From contig NZ_JAZDRL010000002.1 in the NCBI RefSeq assembly GCF_047501465.1, forward strand, positions 186,001 through 250,000: a stretch of 64,000 nt of DNA, in the 5' to 3' direction. The position numbers were made by a program, and so were the translations under genes. Origin of the DNA: Pseudochelatococcus sp047501465 (GTDB lineage Bacteria > Pseudomonadota > Alphaproteobacteria > Rhizobiales > Beijerinckiaceae). The notes under the pieces were generated by a model. That model was not told the DNA's origin. It did not search any database and was given only the letters and a program-made list of their open reading frames with translations. Each line of letters begins with the position of its first letter. The first letter of the stretch is position 1. Below are positions 17,841 through 25,866 of the stretch, piece after piece.

Positions 17841-17990
17841 TCACAAACATCCTTGAGACAGCACACGCCCTCATTGCCGCTGTGCGCGACAGATATTAAC
17901 GAGAATGTGGCTATATATTATTATCTACCGTCTTGCTGCCATTTAATCCACCCCCCTGCACAAGGCACACGTCTTGACCTTGAGCTTACC

Positions 17991-18019
17991 CTTGACCTGG
18001 AGAGTTTGAAGCGCCATAT
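17991..18019 (+). promoter_or_regulatory. Possible RpoH-type heat-shock promoter of the hsp20 gene
   Basis: CTTGAC at 17991 and CCATAT at 18014 are separated by 17 bases and lie about 90 bases upstream of the Hsp20 gene. This resembles the alphaproteobacterial RpoH pattern of CTTG with a C-rich -10 box. A second CTTGAC occurs 18 bases further upstream. Identified by eye only. Confidence 0.4.
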
Positions 18020-18106
18020 CGGAATGTAAGGTGTTTCCGCATCAATGCTGCGCAGGCGGGTTTATGCGGGGATGAACAATAACGAAGTGCCAAAAGGGCT
18101 TCGGAT

Positions 18107-18535
18107 ATGTCTCGGATGCCATCATTGTCTTCGCCTTTTTTGCTCGGATTCGACGAAATCGAGCGTGCACTTGATCGGGTTGCCAAAGCGGCGAGCGACG
18201 GTTACCCACCTTATAATATCGAGCGCGTCGCCAGTGAGGGCAACACGCCTGATCGCTTACGCATTACACTTGCTGTTGCAGGTTTTACGCGTGAGCAACT
18301 TGAAATTACGCTGGAGGAGAACCAGCTTCTTATAAGAGGCCGGCAAACAGAGGATAAAACCCGTCACTATCTGCACCGCGGTATAGCGGCGCGACAGTTT
18401 CAGCGGTCGTTTCTTCTGGCTGAAGGCATGGAGGTTTTGGGAGCCGACCTCGCTAATGGGCTTCTGTCGATCGATCTTGTTAGGCCTGAGGCTGAACGCA
18501 TCGTCCGACGGATCAATATTTTGGCGCGCGACTAA
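18107..18535 (+). CDS. Small heat-shock protein, Hsp20/IbpA type
   Basis: ATP-independent holdase that binds unfolding proteins. The 142-residue product has the Hsp20 layout: short N-terminus with LLGFDEIERALDRV, an alpha-crystallin domain (YNIERVASEG through LLIRGRQTED), the typical GIAARQFQRSFLLAEGMEV segment and strands up to LLSIDLVRP, then a short C-terminal tail. It belongs to the class A group found in multiple copies in rhizobia. The ATG at 18107 is preceded by only a weak ribosome site; a ROSE-type RNA thermometer would fit the group, but I could not draw one with confidence. The DUF1150 gene follows after 40 bases. Confidence 0.93.
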   Translation: MSRMPSLSSPFLLGFDEIERALDRVAKAASDGYPPYNIERVASEGNTPDRLRITLAVAGFTREQLEITLEENQLLIRGRQTEDKTRHYLHRGIAARQFQRSFLLAEGMEVLGADLANGLLSIDLVRPEAERIVRRINILARD

Positions 18536-18575
18536 TCGCGGCCGCAGTTCGCCACTGCTTCTGAAGGAGGGTGCG

Positions 18576-18842
18576 ATGATTAATGGATCTTTTGAATTCG
18601 TCGGCGATGCCAGCGATGAACAGGCCTTTGGCCAGGCAGGCGGCGGTAAGGTGGCTTATCTACGCTCAATCCGGTCGGAAGATGTACCAAACCTCTTCCC
18701 GGATGCACCTGCTATCAAGCCCGGCATGAAGCTATTTGCGCTTTTAGCAGCAGATGGCACGCCGATTGTCGTGACCGATTCCCGCGATACCGCCATTGCA
18801 AACGCATGGGCGCATGATCTAGAAGCGGTAAACGTGCATTAA
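18576..18842 (+). CDS. DUF1150 family protein
   Basis: Short conserved alphaproteobacterial protein of unknown function that is typically encoded directly after an IbpA-type Hsp20 gene, as here. The 88-residue product contains VAYLRSIRSEDV and a C-terminal LFALLAADGTPIVVTDSRDTA segment. The start is decided by GAAGGAGG 6-7 bases before ATG 18576; the frame is open further upstream but overlaps the hsp20 gene. A strong terminator follows, so hsp20-DUF1150 is probably one heat-inducible unit. A stress-related role is inferred from this pairing only. Confidence 0.9.
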   Translation: MINGSFEFVGDASDEQAFGQAGGGKVAYLRSIRSEDVPNLFPDAPAIKPGMKLFALLAADGTPIVVTDSRDTAIANAWAHDLEAVNVH

Positions 18843-18867
18843 ACCGAACGCGCGATCACAAATTTTT

Positions 18868-18910
18868 AGAGGCCGTCGCAGCAGATTGCTGAGACGGCCT
18901 CTTTGTTTTT
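18868..18910 (+). terminator. Rho-independent terminator after hsp20-DUF1150
   Basis: Perfect 10-bp stem AGAGGCCGTC / GACGGCCTCT with a 15-base loop followed by TTGTTTTT. It closes the hsp20 unit; the AATTTTT on the other side lets it also serve the convergent hydrolase gene. Confidence 0.85.
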
Positions 18911-19680
18911 CATCTGGCTACCGCACGTTCAACTGTTGCGATCAAGAGATCGATATCCTGCGAACGCGAAAGCCGATGATCGCCATCCTTGATCAGCGTG
19001 ACTGTCGTCGCATCCCCTGGCAGGTGTTCCACCAACTCCATCGCATGCTGCCACGGCACATCGGGGTCCTGCATGCCTTGCAGAATATGAACCGGACAAC
19101 CGGGTGTAATCGGCGCACCGAATAAATTATGTCGCGTGCCATCCTCAATCAATGCACGCGTAATCGCATAGGGTTCACCATATGCCGAAGGCACCATCAA
19201 CTTACCGTTTTCCGTAATTTCCCGGCGATTTTCCGCATTCATTGAGGCCCACATCAACTTATCGGTAAAATCCACAGCGGGCGCGATCAGCACGAGAGCG
19301 GAAGGTGCGCTTGGCGTTTCTGCAAGTACCTGCGCTGCGAGCAACGAAATCCAGCCTCCCATGGATGATCCGACCAGCACCGGTGCCGGCCCGGCTTTCG
19401 CAAGGATGATTTCAACCGCATCCGACAGCCAATCGGAAATAGTACCATCCTCAAACTGTCCGTCCGACTCTCCATGCCCTGAGTAATCGAATCGTAAAAA
19501 TGCATGCCCCGCTTTCTCCGCCCACCGATCCAAAGCCTCTGCTTTAGTAGCGCGCATATCCGATCTGAACCCGCCAAGCCACACAACTGTTGGCGATTGC
19601 CCCTCCCGAGGCAAAAAAGCAATGCGTCGTTCAGCAGATATGCTTGAATTAATGAAGAAATGCGGATTTGGTTGGTTCAC
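18910..19680 (-). CDS. Alpha/beta hydrolase
   Basis: Serine hydrolase of the alpha/beta fold, similar in layout to ABHD10-type thioesterases. The nucleophile elbow is GSSMGG, the oxyanion region is VVWLGGFRSDM, the acid is probably in QGMQDPDVPW and the catalytic histidine in DGDHRLSR. At 256 residues there is no signal peptide, so the enzyme is cytoplasmic. The GTG at 19680 has GGAG 9 bases upstream. It is transcribed towards the Hsp20 unit, and its stop codon lies at the shared terminator. The substrate cannot be read from the sequence. Confidence 0.86.
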   Translation of the reverse strand: MNQPNPHFFINSSISAERRIAFLPREGQSPTVVWLGGFRSDMRATKAEALDRWAEKAGHAFLRFDYSGHGESDGQFEDGTISDWLSDAVEIILAKAGPAPVLVGSSMGGWISLLAAQVLAETPSAPSALVLIAPAVDFTDKLMWASMNAENRREITENGKLMVPSAYGEPYAITRALIEDGTRHNLFGAPITPGCPVHILQGMQDPDVPWQHAMELVEHLPGDATTVTLIKDGDHRLSRSQDIDLLIATVERAVAR

Positions 19681-19856
19681 TTTTGGTCACTCCACTGCCA
19701 GCATGGCTAAAGTGCTGGTCCGTCGTATGGAATCATCTGATGGAACAGAAATCGCTTAAGCTCAAGAACACGGAGCATTATTCGATCAATCTTGAACGCA
19801 TAATGCTCTAATGTGCAAGATTATCAGTTTTCTTCTAACCCCCGGTGGACCCGTCC

Positions 19857-21083
19857 ATGCGACCAGGCGCTTCCCTTGCCTCGCCCCAGGCGTCCCGTCC
19901 GCTGTATGGCCGCACCATACTGCAAATCGTCCCTGAACTTGAAGCAGGCGGCGCGGAACGCACCACAGTTGATATCGCCGCTGGCCTCGCTGAAGCCGGC
20001 GCCCGTGCGCTCGTCGCAACTGAAGGCGGCAGGCTGATCGGCGAATTACAAGCCAACGGCGGCATCTGGATCCCCTTTCCTGCCCGCACTAAAAACCCTG
20101 CATCAATGGTGCTTAACGTCCGCAAACTTATCCGCGTTTGCCGCGATGAAGGTGTTGAGCTCATTCATGCCCGCTCGCGAGCGCCGGCCTGGGTTGCGCT
20201 GCTGACCGCACGCGCGCTTGGATTACCGTTTGTAACCACCTATCACGGCAGCTATTCGGGCAAATCTGCTATCAAGGTGCTTTATAATTCCGTGATGGCG
20301 CGTGGTGATGTCGTTATCGCCAATTCTCGTTACACTGCCGGTCTTATCGAGCGCGCACATCCGATTTCGCAGGGCAGGCTCAAAGTTATCCACCGCGGAA
20401 CAGATCTCTCGCGTTATCAGCCGGACAGGGTCTCGCCTGAACGGGTTGAAGCCCTGCGCAAGGCATGGCAGGTAGCCCCCCATCAGCGCATCGTCTTACT
20501 AGCCGCACGCCTCACGGCCTGGAAGGGACAGCGCGTATTGATCGAAGCGGCCCATCTGCTGCAACAGCAAAACCTTACAGATGTGGTGTTCATCCTTGCT
20601 GGTGATCCGCAGGGGCGGGATGGCTATGTACGCCAGCTCGATAAGGATATTGCCACCTATGGCCTTGAGGGTATCGTCCGCCACGTGGGGCATTGCACGG
20701 ACATGCCTGCAGCTCTGCAGGCGGCGGCGATCGTTGTAGTCCCCTCCACCGAACCGGAAGCCTTTGGACGTGTTGCCGTTGAAGCGCAAGCAATGGGAAC
20801 GCCCGTGATTGTCTCTGAACTTGGCGCAGTGCCAGAAACCGTCCTGGGTCCTCCTGAGGTGCCAGCGGCTGAGCGCACGGGATGGCGCGTGCCTCCTGGC
20901 GACGCCCCCGCCCTTGCTGAAGCTATCGCTAATGTGTTTGCACTCGGCGCATCTGCTCAACAGGCTTTAATGACGCGCGCACGACGCCATGTCGAAACAC
21001 ACTTTTCACTAGAATACATGGTGAACGAGACACTTGACGTCTACATGACGCTGCTGGCAAACAAGGCCTCCAGCGGGCGTTGA
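19857..21083 (+). CDS. Glycosyltransferase family 4 protein
   Basis: GT-B fold glycosyltransferase. The N-terminal acceptor domain begins ILQIVPELEAGGAERTTVDIA and the C-terminal donor domain carries the GT4 E-x7-E motif in EPEAFGRVAVEAQAMG. No membrane segment is seen. Such enzymes usually add sugars to lipopolysaccharide core or a surface polysaccharide; donor and acceptor are unknown. The gene is alone, not in a polysaccharide cluster. ATG 19857 with GGTGG 8 bases upstream is preferred to GTG 19845. It ends about 180 bases before infC, so joint transcription is possible. Confidence 0.9.
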   Translation: MRPGASLASPQASRPLYGRTILQIVPELEAGGAERTTVDIAAGLAEAGARALVATEGGRLIGELQANGGIWIPFPARTKNPASMVLNVRKLIRVCRDEGVELIHARSRAPAWVALLTARALGLPFVTTYHGSYSGKSAIKVLYNSVMARGDVVIANSRYTAGLIERAHPISQGRLKVIHRGTDLSRYQPDRVSPERVEALRKAWQVAPHQRIVLLAARLTAWKGQRVLIEAAHLLQQQNLTDVVFILAGDPQGRDGYVRQLDKDIATYGLEGIVRHVGHCTDMPAALQAAAIVVVPSTEPEAFGRVAVEAQAMGTPVIVSELGAVPETVLGPPEVPAAERTGWRVPPGDAPALAEAIANVFALGASAQQALMTRARRHVETHFSLEYMVNETLDVYMTLLANKASSGR

Positions 21084-21261
21084 TGCCACAGCTTGCCGAT
21101 TTCGTATCGCAAATGGCTTGGATGCTATTGACTTTATGTTGCTTTATGCAAATGTTCGCTTCCATCGAGGCAATGCGTCGTGGCAGGGAGGGCAGTCTGT
21201 TTTTTCGGTTTGATCCGGGACATGCTCGTGAACTGCCCGGCATCAATAGGAGAGACCAGCC

Positions 21262-21804
21262 ATTCGCCGTCCAATGAGATCGCTTGCGGTTCCACAGAAG
21301 GAAGGACCGCGCGCCAACCGAGACATTCGTGGCGTTCGTGAAGTTCAGCTTATCGATGAAGAAGGACAGAACAAAGGTGTTGTCTCCTTTTTCGATGCAC
21401 TACGTCTGGCTGAAGAAGCCGGGCTGGACCTCGTAGAAATTGCTCCCAATTCAGCTCCGCCAGTCTGCAAATTGCTCGATTATGGCAAGTTCAAGTTTCT
21501 TGAGCAGAAAAAGGCAGCCGAGGCGCGCAAACGCCAGAAGACTGTCGAGGTAAAAGAGATCAAGCTCCGCCCCGGCATCGACGACAACGATTACAACGTC
21601 AAGATGAAGGCCATGCAGCGCTTCTTTGAAGAAGGCGACAAGGTCAAGGTTACGTTGCGGTTCCGTGGTCGTGAAATGGCGCATCAGGATCTTGGCTATA
21701 AGCTGATGATCCGCGTGAAGGGGGACACCACTGAGATTGCCAAGGTGGAAGCCGAGCCCCAGCTCGAAGGACGGCAGATGATCATGATTCTTGCGCCTCG
21801 CTAA
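21262..21804 (+). CDS. infC: Translation initiation factor IF-3, probable AUU start
   Basis: IF-3 binds the 30S subunit, checks the initiator codon and blocks early 50S joining. The N-domain (DIRGVREVQLIDEEGQNKG), the linker of Lys/Arg/Glu residues (LEQKKAAEARKRQK) and the C-domain (IDDNDYNVKMKAM, VTLRFRGREMAHQDLG) are complete. The start is placed at the ATT codon at 21262: it gives the N-terminus (M)RRPMRSLAVP that matches relatives, and AGGAG lies 9 bases upstream, whereas the first ATG (21274) has no ribosome site at the right distance. An AUU start is the known basis of IF-3 autoregulation in E. coli. A terminator follows, and rpmI-rplT are not next to it. Confidence 0.95.
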   Translation: MRRPMRSLAVPQKEGPRANRDIRGVREVQLIDEEGQNKGVVSFFDALRLAEEAGLDLVEIAPNSAPPVCKLLDYGKFKFLEQKKAAEARKRQKTVEVKEIKLRPGIDDNDYNVKMKAMQRFFEEGDKVKVTLRFRGREMAHQDLGYKLMIRVKGDTTEIAKVEAEPQLEGRQMIMILAPR

Positions 21805-21841
21805 TTGAAGCGCACGCAATTTGTGATGTAGAAAGAATTAG

Positions 21842-21882
21842 CGCGCATGACAGAAAACCTGTTATGCGCGTATTTTATTTTT
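21842..21882 (+). terminator. Rho-independent terminator of infC
   Basis: Stem of about 12 bp (CGCGCATGACAG / CTGTTATGCGCG with one G-U pair), 5-base loop, followed by TATTTTATTTTT, 38 bases after the infC stop. Confidence 0.85.
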
Positions 21883-22022
21883 CGCATATAATTCAATAAA
21901 TTACAGAAGAGAAATTTCCCCCATAAAGTGCTTTCCTCACTTGCACCTATGCGTTGATCTGCGCAAAATAACGCCAGAATGGTGAACAACCCATCTGTTA
22001 CGCCGCTCTCTGGAGTTATGAT

Positions 22023-22883
22023 ATGATCTCGCCTCTCGTGTCCCCACAATGGCTAGCAGAAAAACTTGGCCTTCAGGAAACAGCTGCTGATCGCGCCGTC
22101 GTCGTTCTTGATGGCTCATGGTATCTACCTACAGAGAAGCGCGACCCGGAAGCAGAATACAACAAAGCACATATTCCGGGCGCCGTACGGTTCGATATTG
22201 ATGCCGTCAGCGATGCGACATCCGGCCTGCCTCATACTCTTCCATCTCCGCAAGATTTTGCCCACGCAATGGCCGGGCTGGGTATTTCTGATACAGATAT
22301 TATCGTCGTTTATGATGGTGCGGGGATATTCTCGGCTGCACGCGTGTGGTGGACCTTTCGCCACTTTGGCGCTGAGAATGTTTTCGTGCTGGATGGCGGT
22401 CTACCACAATGGAAAGCCGCAGGCCTGCCAGTTAATGCTGATATTGTGAAGCGTAACGTAGCGACATTCACCATCAAAGCGCCATTAGAAACGGCGATAA
22501 CCGCTGAAAAGATACATGATCACATCAAGTCTGGATCAGTGCAAATTGTGGATGCACGCGGTGCTCCGCGGTTTCGCGGCGAAGCGCCGGAGCCACGTCC
22601 AGGACTGCGCGCTGGACATATTCCCGGAAGCCGCAATCTGCCTTACAGCGAACTTCTAAAAGATGGCCGCCTCAGATCACCTCAGGACATCGCACAGGCA
22701 TTTGCAAGCTCAGGCATTGACCCTGAAAAACCAGTAGTGGTTTCCTGCGGCTCCGGTGTGACAGCTGCGATCCTGGCATTAGGCCTCAATCGAATCGGCA
22801 AGCCTGCCGCCGCACTCTATGACGGCTCTTGGGCAGAATGGGGCGCGCGCGCAGACCTGCCTATCGAAACAGGCCCCGCTTAA
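22023..22883 (+). CDS. sseA: 3-mercaptopyruvate sulfurtransferase
   Basis: Two-domain rhodanese that moves sulfur from 3-mercaptopyruvate to thiol acceptors. The first domain (VVVLDGSWYLP, AHIPGAVRFDIDAVSD) is inactive; the second holds the catalytic loop CGSGVTA, whose sequence distinguishes mercaptopyruvate enzymes from thiosulfate sulfurtransferases. Length of 286 residues is typical, and there is no signal peptide. ATG 22023 has GGAG 7 bases upstream. It is monocistronic and convergent with the ABC importer genes. Confidence 0.93.
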   Translation: MISPLVSPQWLAEKLGLQETAADRAVVVLDGSWYLPTEKRDPEAEYNKAHIPGAVRFDIDAVSDATSGLPHTLPSPQDFAHAMAGLGISDTDIIVVYDGAGIFSAARVWWTFRHFGAENVFVLDGGLPQWKAAGLPVNADIVKRNVATFTIKAPLETAITAEKIHDHIKSGSVQIVDARGAPRFRGEAPEPRPGLRAGHIPGSRNLPYSELLKDGRLRSPQDIAQAFASSGIDPEKPVVVSCGSGVTAAILALGLNRIGKPAAALYDGSWAEWGARADLPIETGPA

Positions 22884-22909
22884 AGACCGCTAGCATAGGG
22901 CAAAAAACC

Positions 22910-22937
22910 AATGGCATCAGAGTATCATGATGCCATT
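22910..22937 (-). terminator. Terminator of the amino-acid ABC importer genes
   Basis: Perfect 10-bp inverted repeat AATGGCATCA / TGATGCCATT. Read on the minus strand it is followed by GGTTTTTTG, so it best serves the permease genes ending at 22954; it may also stop sseA transcripts. Confidence 0.7.
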
Positions 22938-22953
22938 TGAATCTTGGGCTCTA

Positions 22954-23739
22954 TTAACCCGGTAATTCTGTAACCTGCTGTGGCATATGTCGTGTGAGGC
23001 GCACCTCAAAACGCATCCAGAGACGACGGGTCACGTCTACCAATATCAAATAAAGCACGGCCGCCCATATATAAACGGTGAAGTCGTAGGTGCGTGAATA
23101 TGCATATCGCACCTCCCCCATCAGATCGAAAATCGTGACCAGGGCGGCCAGCGCACTAGCCTTGATCATCAGGACAACTTCATTGCCGAGCGGCCGCAGT
23201 GCCACAATCATGGCCTGCGGCAGAATCACGATGCGAAATGTCGTCCATCGGCTGACACCCAACGCCCGCGCGGCTTCCCATTGCCCAGAAGGCACCGATT
23301 GAATGGCTCCACGAAAAATCTCAGCCTGATAAGCCGCCGTGTTTAGCGTGTATGTCAACAACACGCAGTACCACGCTTCCCGAAAGAACCACCACACACC
23401 GATGGCCTCAAAGAACCCACGAAACTGCAAGCCACCATAATAAACAAGAAACAGCTGTACAAGCAGTGGCGTACCGCGCAGCGAATAGCTGAAAGCGCGA
23501 AACGGTGCACGAATCCACCGATTACGGGACAATAGCGGAAATGCTGCCGCCAGCCCTAGCACTGCGCCAAGCAGACACGTGATAACCACGATCTGTACTG
23601 TAATACCAAGACCCGAAACAATACGCCCGCCATAACGCTCCCAAGCTTCGGCATCGCCAAATGGCGAGAACAACAGCCCCAGAAACTGGGTCAGGCCTAA
23701 ATGCAACCAGCCGGTCAAAGAAGAGAAGATGTCGCTCAT
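22954..23739 (-). CDS. Polar amino-acid ABC transporter permease (HisM/ArtM type)
   Basis: Inner-membrane permease subunit. The 261-residue protein has about five hydrophobic helices and the family loop that contacts the ATPase (EAARALGVSRWTTFRIVILP), plus SLRGTPLLVQLFLVYYG near the middle. It overlaps the HisQ-like permease gene by 4 bases and is translated with it. The substrate is probably a basic or polar amino acid, judged from the linked binding protein. Confidence 0.93.
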   Translation of the reverse strand: MSDIFSSLTGWLHLGLTQFLGLLFSPFGDAEAWERYGGRIVSGLGITVQIVVITCLLGAVLGLAAAFPLLSRNRWIRAPFRAFSYSLRGTPLLVQLFLVYYGGLQFRGFFEAIGVWWFFREAWYCVLLTYTLNTAAYQAEIFRGAIQSVPSGQWEAARALGVSRWTTFRIVILPQAMIVALRPLGNEVVLMIKASALAALVTIFDLMGEVRYAYSRTYDFTVYIWAAVLYLILVDVTRRLWMRFEVRLTRHMPQQVTELPG

Positions 23740-24458
23740 GCCTCGCGCTCCAATCCGCGCGCGCTACGGCGCTCAAGATAGGCAAAGACCTCACCCGATA
23801 CCGCAGATATCAGCAGATAGATCATAAAAGCCGTGATATAGAATAAAAAGTATTGCTTGGTTGTACCGGCCGCCGCCTGGGTCATGCGCATCAGCTCAGC
23901 CAATGAAATGACCGACACAAGTGACGTGTCCTTCAGCAGCACCAGCCATAGATTGCCAATCCCCGGCAATGCGACGCGTAACAACTGCGGAAACACCACA
24001 AGTCGCATTGTCAGATGTCGTGGCAACCCTAAAGCAGCCGCTGCTGCATACTGACCATGCGGTACAGTAGTAAAGGCACCAAGCCACACCTCGCTTGCAT
24101 ATGATGCGTTGACTACACCAAGCGCAACAACGCCAGCAAGAAACGCCGGAATTTCAATAATAATGCCCGGTGCGATTGCGGCAAATAAACTCCTCATACC
24201 GATCTGCACGCCGTAGAATACGAGAAATAGCGTCAAGAGCTCGGGCAACCCTTTGAATACCCAAGTGAATGCAAGCGAGGCATTACGTGTAACCTTGCTG
24301 CGTGAGCGCTGTGCCAACGCGAGCAGGAAACCAAAGCCAATACCAAATGGAAAGGTTACCAGTGCAAGCGTGAGAGTAAGCAGCGCACCTTTGAAAAGCT
24401 CATAGCCCCAACCACCGTTCCCAAATGACAAAAGGTTTAGAAATTCAGGCATCGGCAT
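23736..24458 (-). CDS. Polar amino-acid ABC transporter permease (HisQ/ArtQ type)
   Basis: Second permease of the importer, 240 residues with about five membrane helices. The EAA-type cytoplasmic loop is seen in YAAAAALGLPRHLTMRLVVFP, and VFKGLPELLTLFLVFYG matches the family. It pairs with the downstream permease to form the heterodimeric channel. No ATPase gene adjoins either permease. Confidence 0.93.
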   Translation of the reverse strand: MPMPEFLNLLSFGNGGWGYELFKGALLTLTLALVTFPFGIGFGFLLALAQRSRSKVTRNASLAFTWVFKGLPELLTLFLVFYGVQIGMRSLFAAIAPGIIIEIPAFLAGVVALGVVNASYASEVWLGAFTTVPHGQYAAAAALGLPRHLTMRLVVFPQLLRVALPGIGNLWLVLLKDTSLVSVISLAELMRMTQAAAGTTKQYFLFYITAFMIYLLISAVSGEVFAYLERRSARGLEREA

Positions 24459-24838
24459 TAAAGCATCTCCGCGCCCGCTCTTATGTGAGCGGTTAGCAAT
24501 TTGATTAACTTATAGGCTGGGATGCAACCCATTCTTACTCTTATTATTTTGCGCAATTTGTGCCCAAATTGAAAACCAAATCAAACGCAAACTGCCAAGC
24601 AGATCCCGTTAACATGAGAAAAGCTGTGATAAAAAATGCTCAAAGCGACCAAAGGCATTGGCTTTTCTCAAAGCGCACATTTGCTCGAATGTCCAGATAC
24701 CAAATACATTAGAACGTAAATATCCTGAAAAATACGAAGCACGGACAGAGAGGAAATATCCCTCTCCGCCATTTTTGAGTTTCGAATGCCATGCATAATC
24801 AAAGCGAGTGCCATGAATAGCAAGCTATAGAACCAGTC
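24459..24838. other. Gap between binding-protein and permease genes, with a hairpin
   Basis: About 380 bases without a gene. A 6-bp hairpin GAGAGG / CCTCTC (24748-24766) lies ~70 bases after the binding-protein stop. Its position would allow partial termination, giving more binding protein than permease, as in many importers of this type. No U-tract follows on the minus strand, so the hairpin could equally be an mRNA 3' stabiliser. Confidence 0.4.
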
Positions 24839-25627
24839 TTAATTCAGCTTGTAATCGAAGTATTTAGCAGAAATCTTGTCGAATGTACCATCCGCATGAA
24901 TTTCAGCAATAGCCTTATCGAACAGGGCCTTGAGATCGCTATCTTCTTTGCGCAGCGCAATACCGATGCCTTCGCCATGGAATTCAACATTGTTTTCGAT
25001 ATCTGCAAGAAGCTTGCAGCATGCCTGTCCCTCGGCGCTCTTTAAAAAGTCCATGATCGTGGGCTTATCAGCCATTGTCGCATCGATGCGACCACCCGCA
25101 AGGTCCGTGTTGGCTTCGTCTTGCTTGGGATAAAGGCGGATACGGGAATCTTTATATACGCCTTCAGCATAGTTGGTGTGCACCGTGGATGACTGCACTC
25201 CAATCGTCTTCCCTTTCAGGCTTTCAGGAGAAGCATCCTTAAGCGGCGAATCTTTTGGCACAGCAACACTTGCTGGCAGCACAAAGTAGGGCTTGGAGAA
25301 CGCTACCTGCTTTTTCCGCTCATCAGTAATAGAGACAGAAGCGATCACTGCGTCATAACGACCGGCTAGCAAGGCTGGCAAAATGCCGTCCCAATCCTGC
25401 GCCTGAAAGGTGCATGTCACATTAGCTTTTTCGCACATGGCTTCGGCAAGATCGAGCTCAAAGCCCACGAGTTTGCCTGTTGAGTCCATAAAATTGAAGG
25501 GAGGATATCCCCCTTCCGAAGCGATGCGGACTGTCTTCCACTCCTTGGCAATTGCGGCAGGTGCGAATGACGCCACCGCTAACGTAGCAACAAGAACGGC
25601 AGAAGCAGTTATGGAAAAACGACGCAT
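24839..25627 (-). CDS. Amino-acid ABC transporter periplasmic binding protein (ArgT/HisJ type)
   Basis: Family 3 solute-binding protein that captures amino acids in the periplasm. A Sec signal peptide (cleavage after AAIA) is followed by VRIASEGGYPPFNFMD, GFELDLAEAMC, the VASVSITDERKKQVAFSKPYF segment and the hinge region GKTIGVQSSTVHTNY. These resemble lysine/arginine/ornithine-binding proteins. The mature protein has a pair of adjacent cysteines (QACCKLL) near the C-terminal third, as in that group. Start ATG 25627 has AAGGGG 6 bases upstream. It precedes the permease genes by 380 bases. Confidence 0.93.
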   Translation of the reverse strand: MRRFSITASAVLVATLAVASFAPAAIAKEWKTVRIASEGGYPPFNFMDSTGKLVGFELDLAEAMCEKANVTCTFQAQDWDGILPALLAGRYDAVIASVSITDERKKQVAFSKPYFVLPASVAVPKDSPLKDASPESLKGKTIGVQSSTVHTNYAEGVYKDSRIRLYPKQDEANTDLAGGRIDATMADKPTIMDFLKSAEGQACCKLLADIENNVEFHGEGIGIALRKEDSDLKALFDKAIAEIHADGTFDKISAKYFDYKLN

Positions 25628-25688
25628 CACAGTCCCCTTATGATTATTTAAGCCTCAGGCACAAACATATTTGCCGGTCCGCACTATA

Positions 25689-25733
25689 GCGTTTCCAGAA
25701 AAAATGGGTACCGCTTTTTCAGCATGAAAACGC
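25689..25733. repeat. Short imperfect palindromic intergenic element
   Basis: An imperfect inverted repeat running from GCGTTTCC to GAAAACGC with internal AGAAAAA / CTTTTTC arms around GGGTACC. It resembles a short palindromic element that I recall as dispersed in Rhizobiales intergenic regions (GCGTTTTCC...GGAACCGGTTTTC...GAAAACGC). No second copy was noticed in this window. Confidence 0.5.
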
Positions 25734-25866
25734 ATTAACTCAATATGTTAGAGAACCATAAGAGACTAACTGAAACAACATCCGTCTATTGACCATATCA
25801 TGATCCTCTCAGGATAAAATGATGGATCATCCTCAGTGCGATAGCTTCTCCGCATCATGATGCATA

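Noticed and set aside
18020..18106. ROSE-type RNA thermometer in the hsp20 leader
   Set aside because: Expected in rhizobial hsp20 genes, but I could not find a convincing pairing over the ribosome site.
21080..21277. 65-codon open frame between the glycosyltransferase and infC
   Set aside because: It begins with an overlap of the previous stop, but it runs over the infC start in another frame and has no recognisable product.
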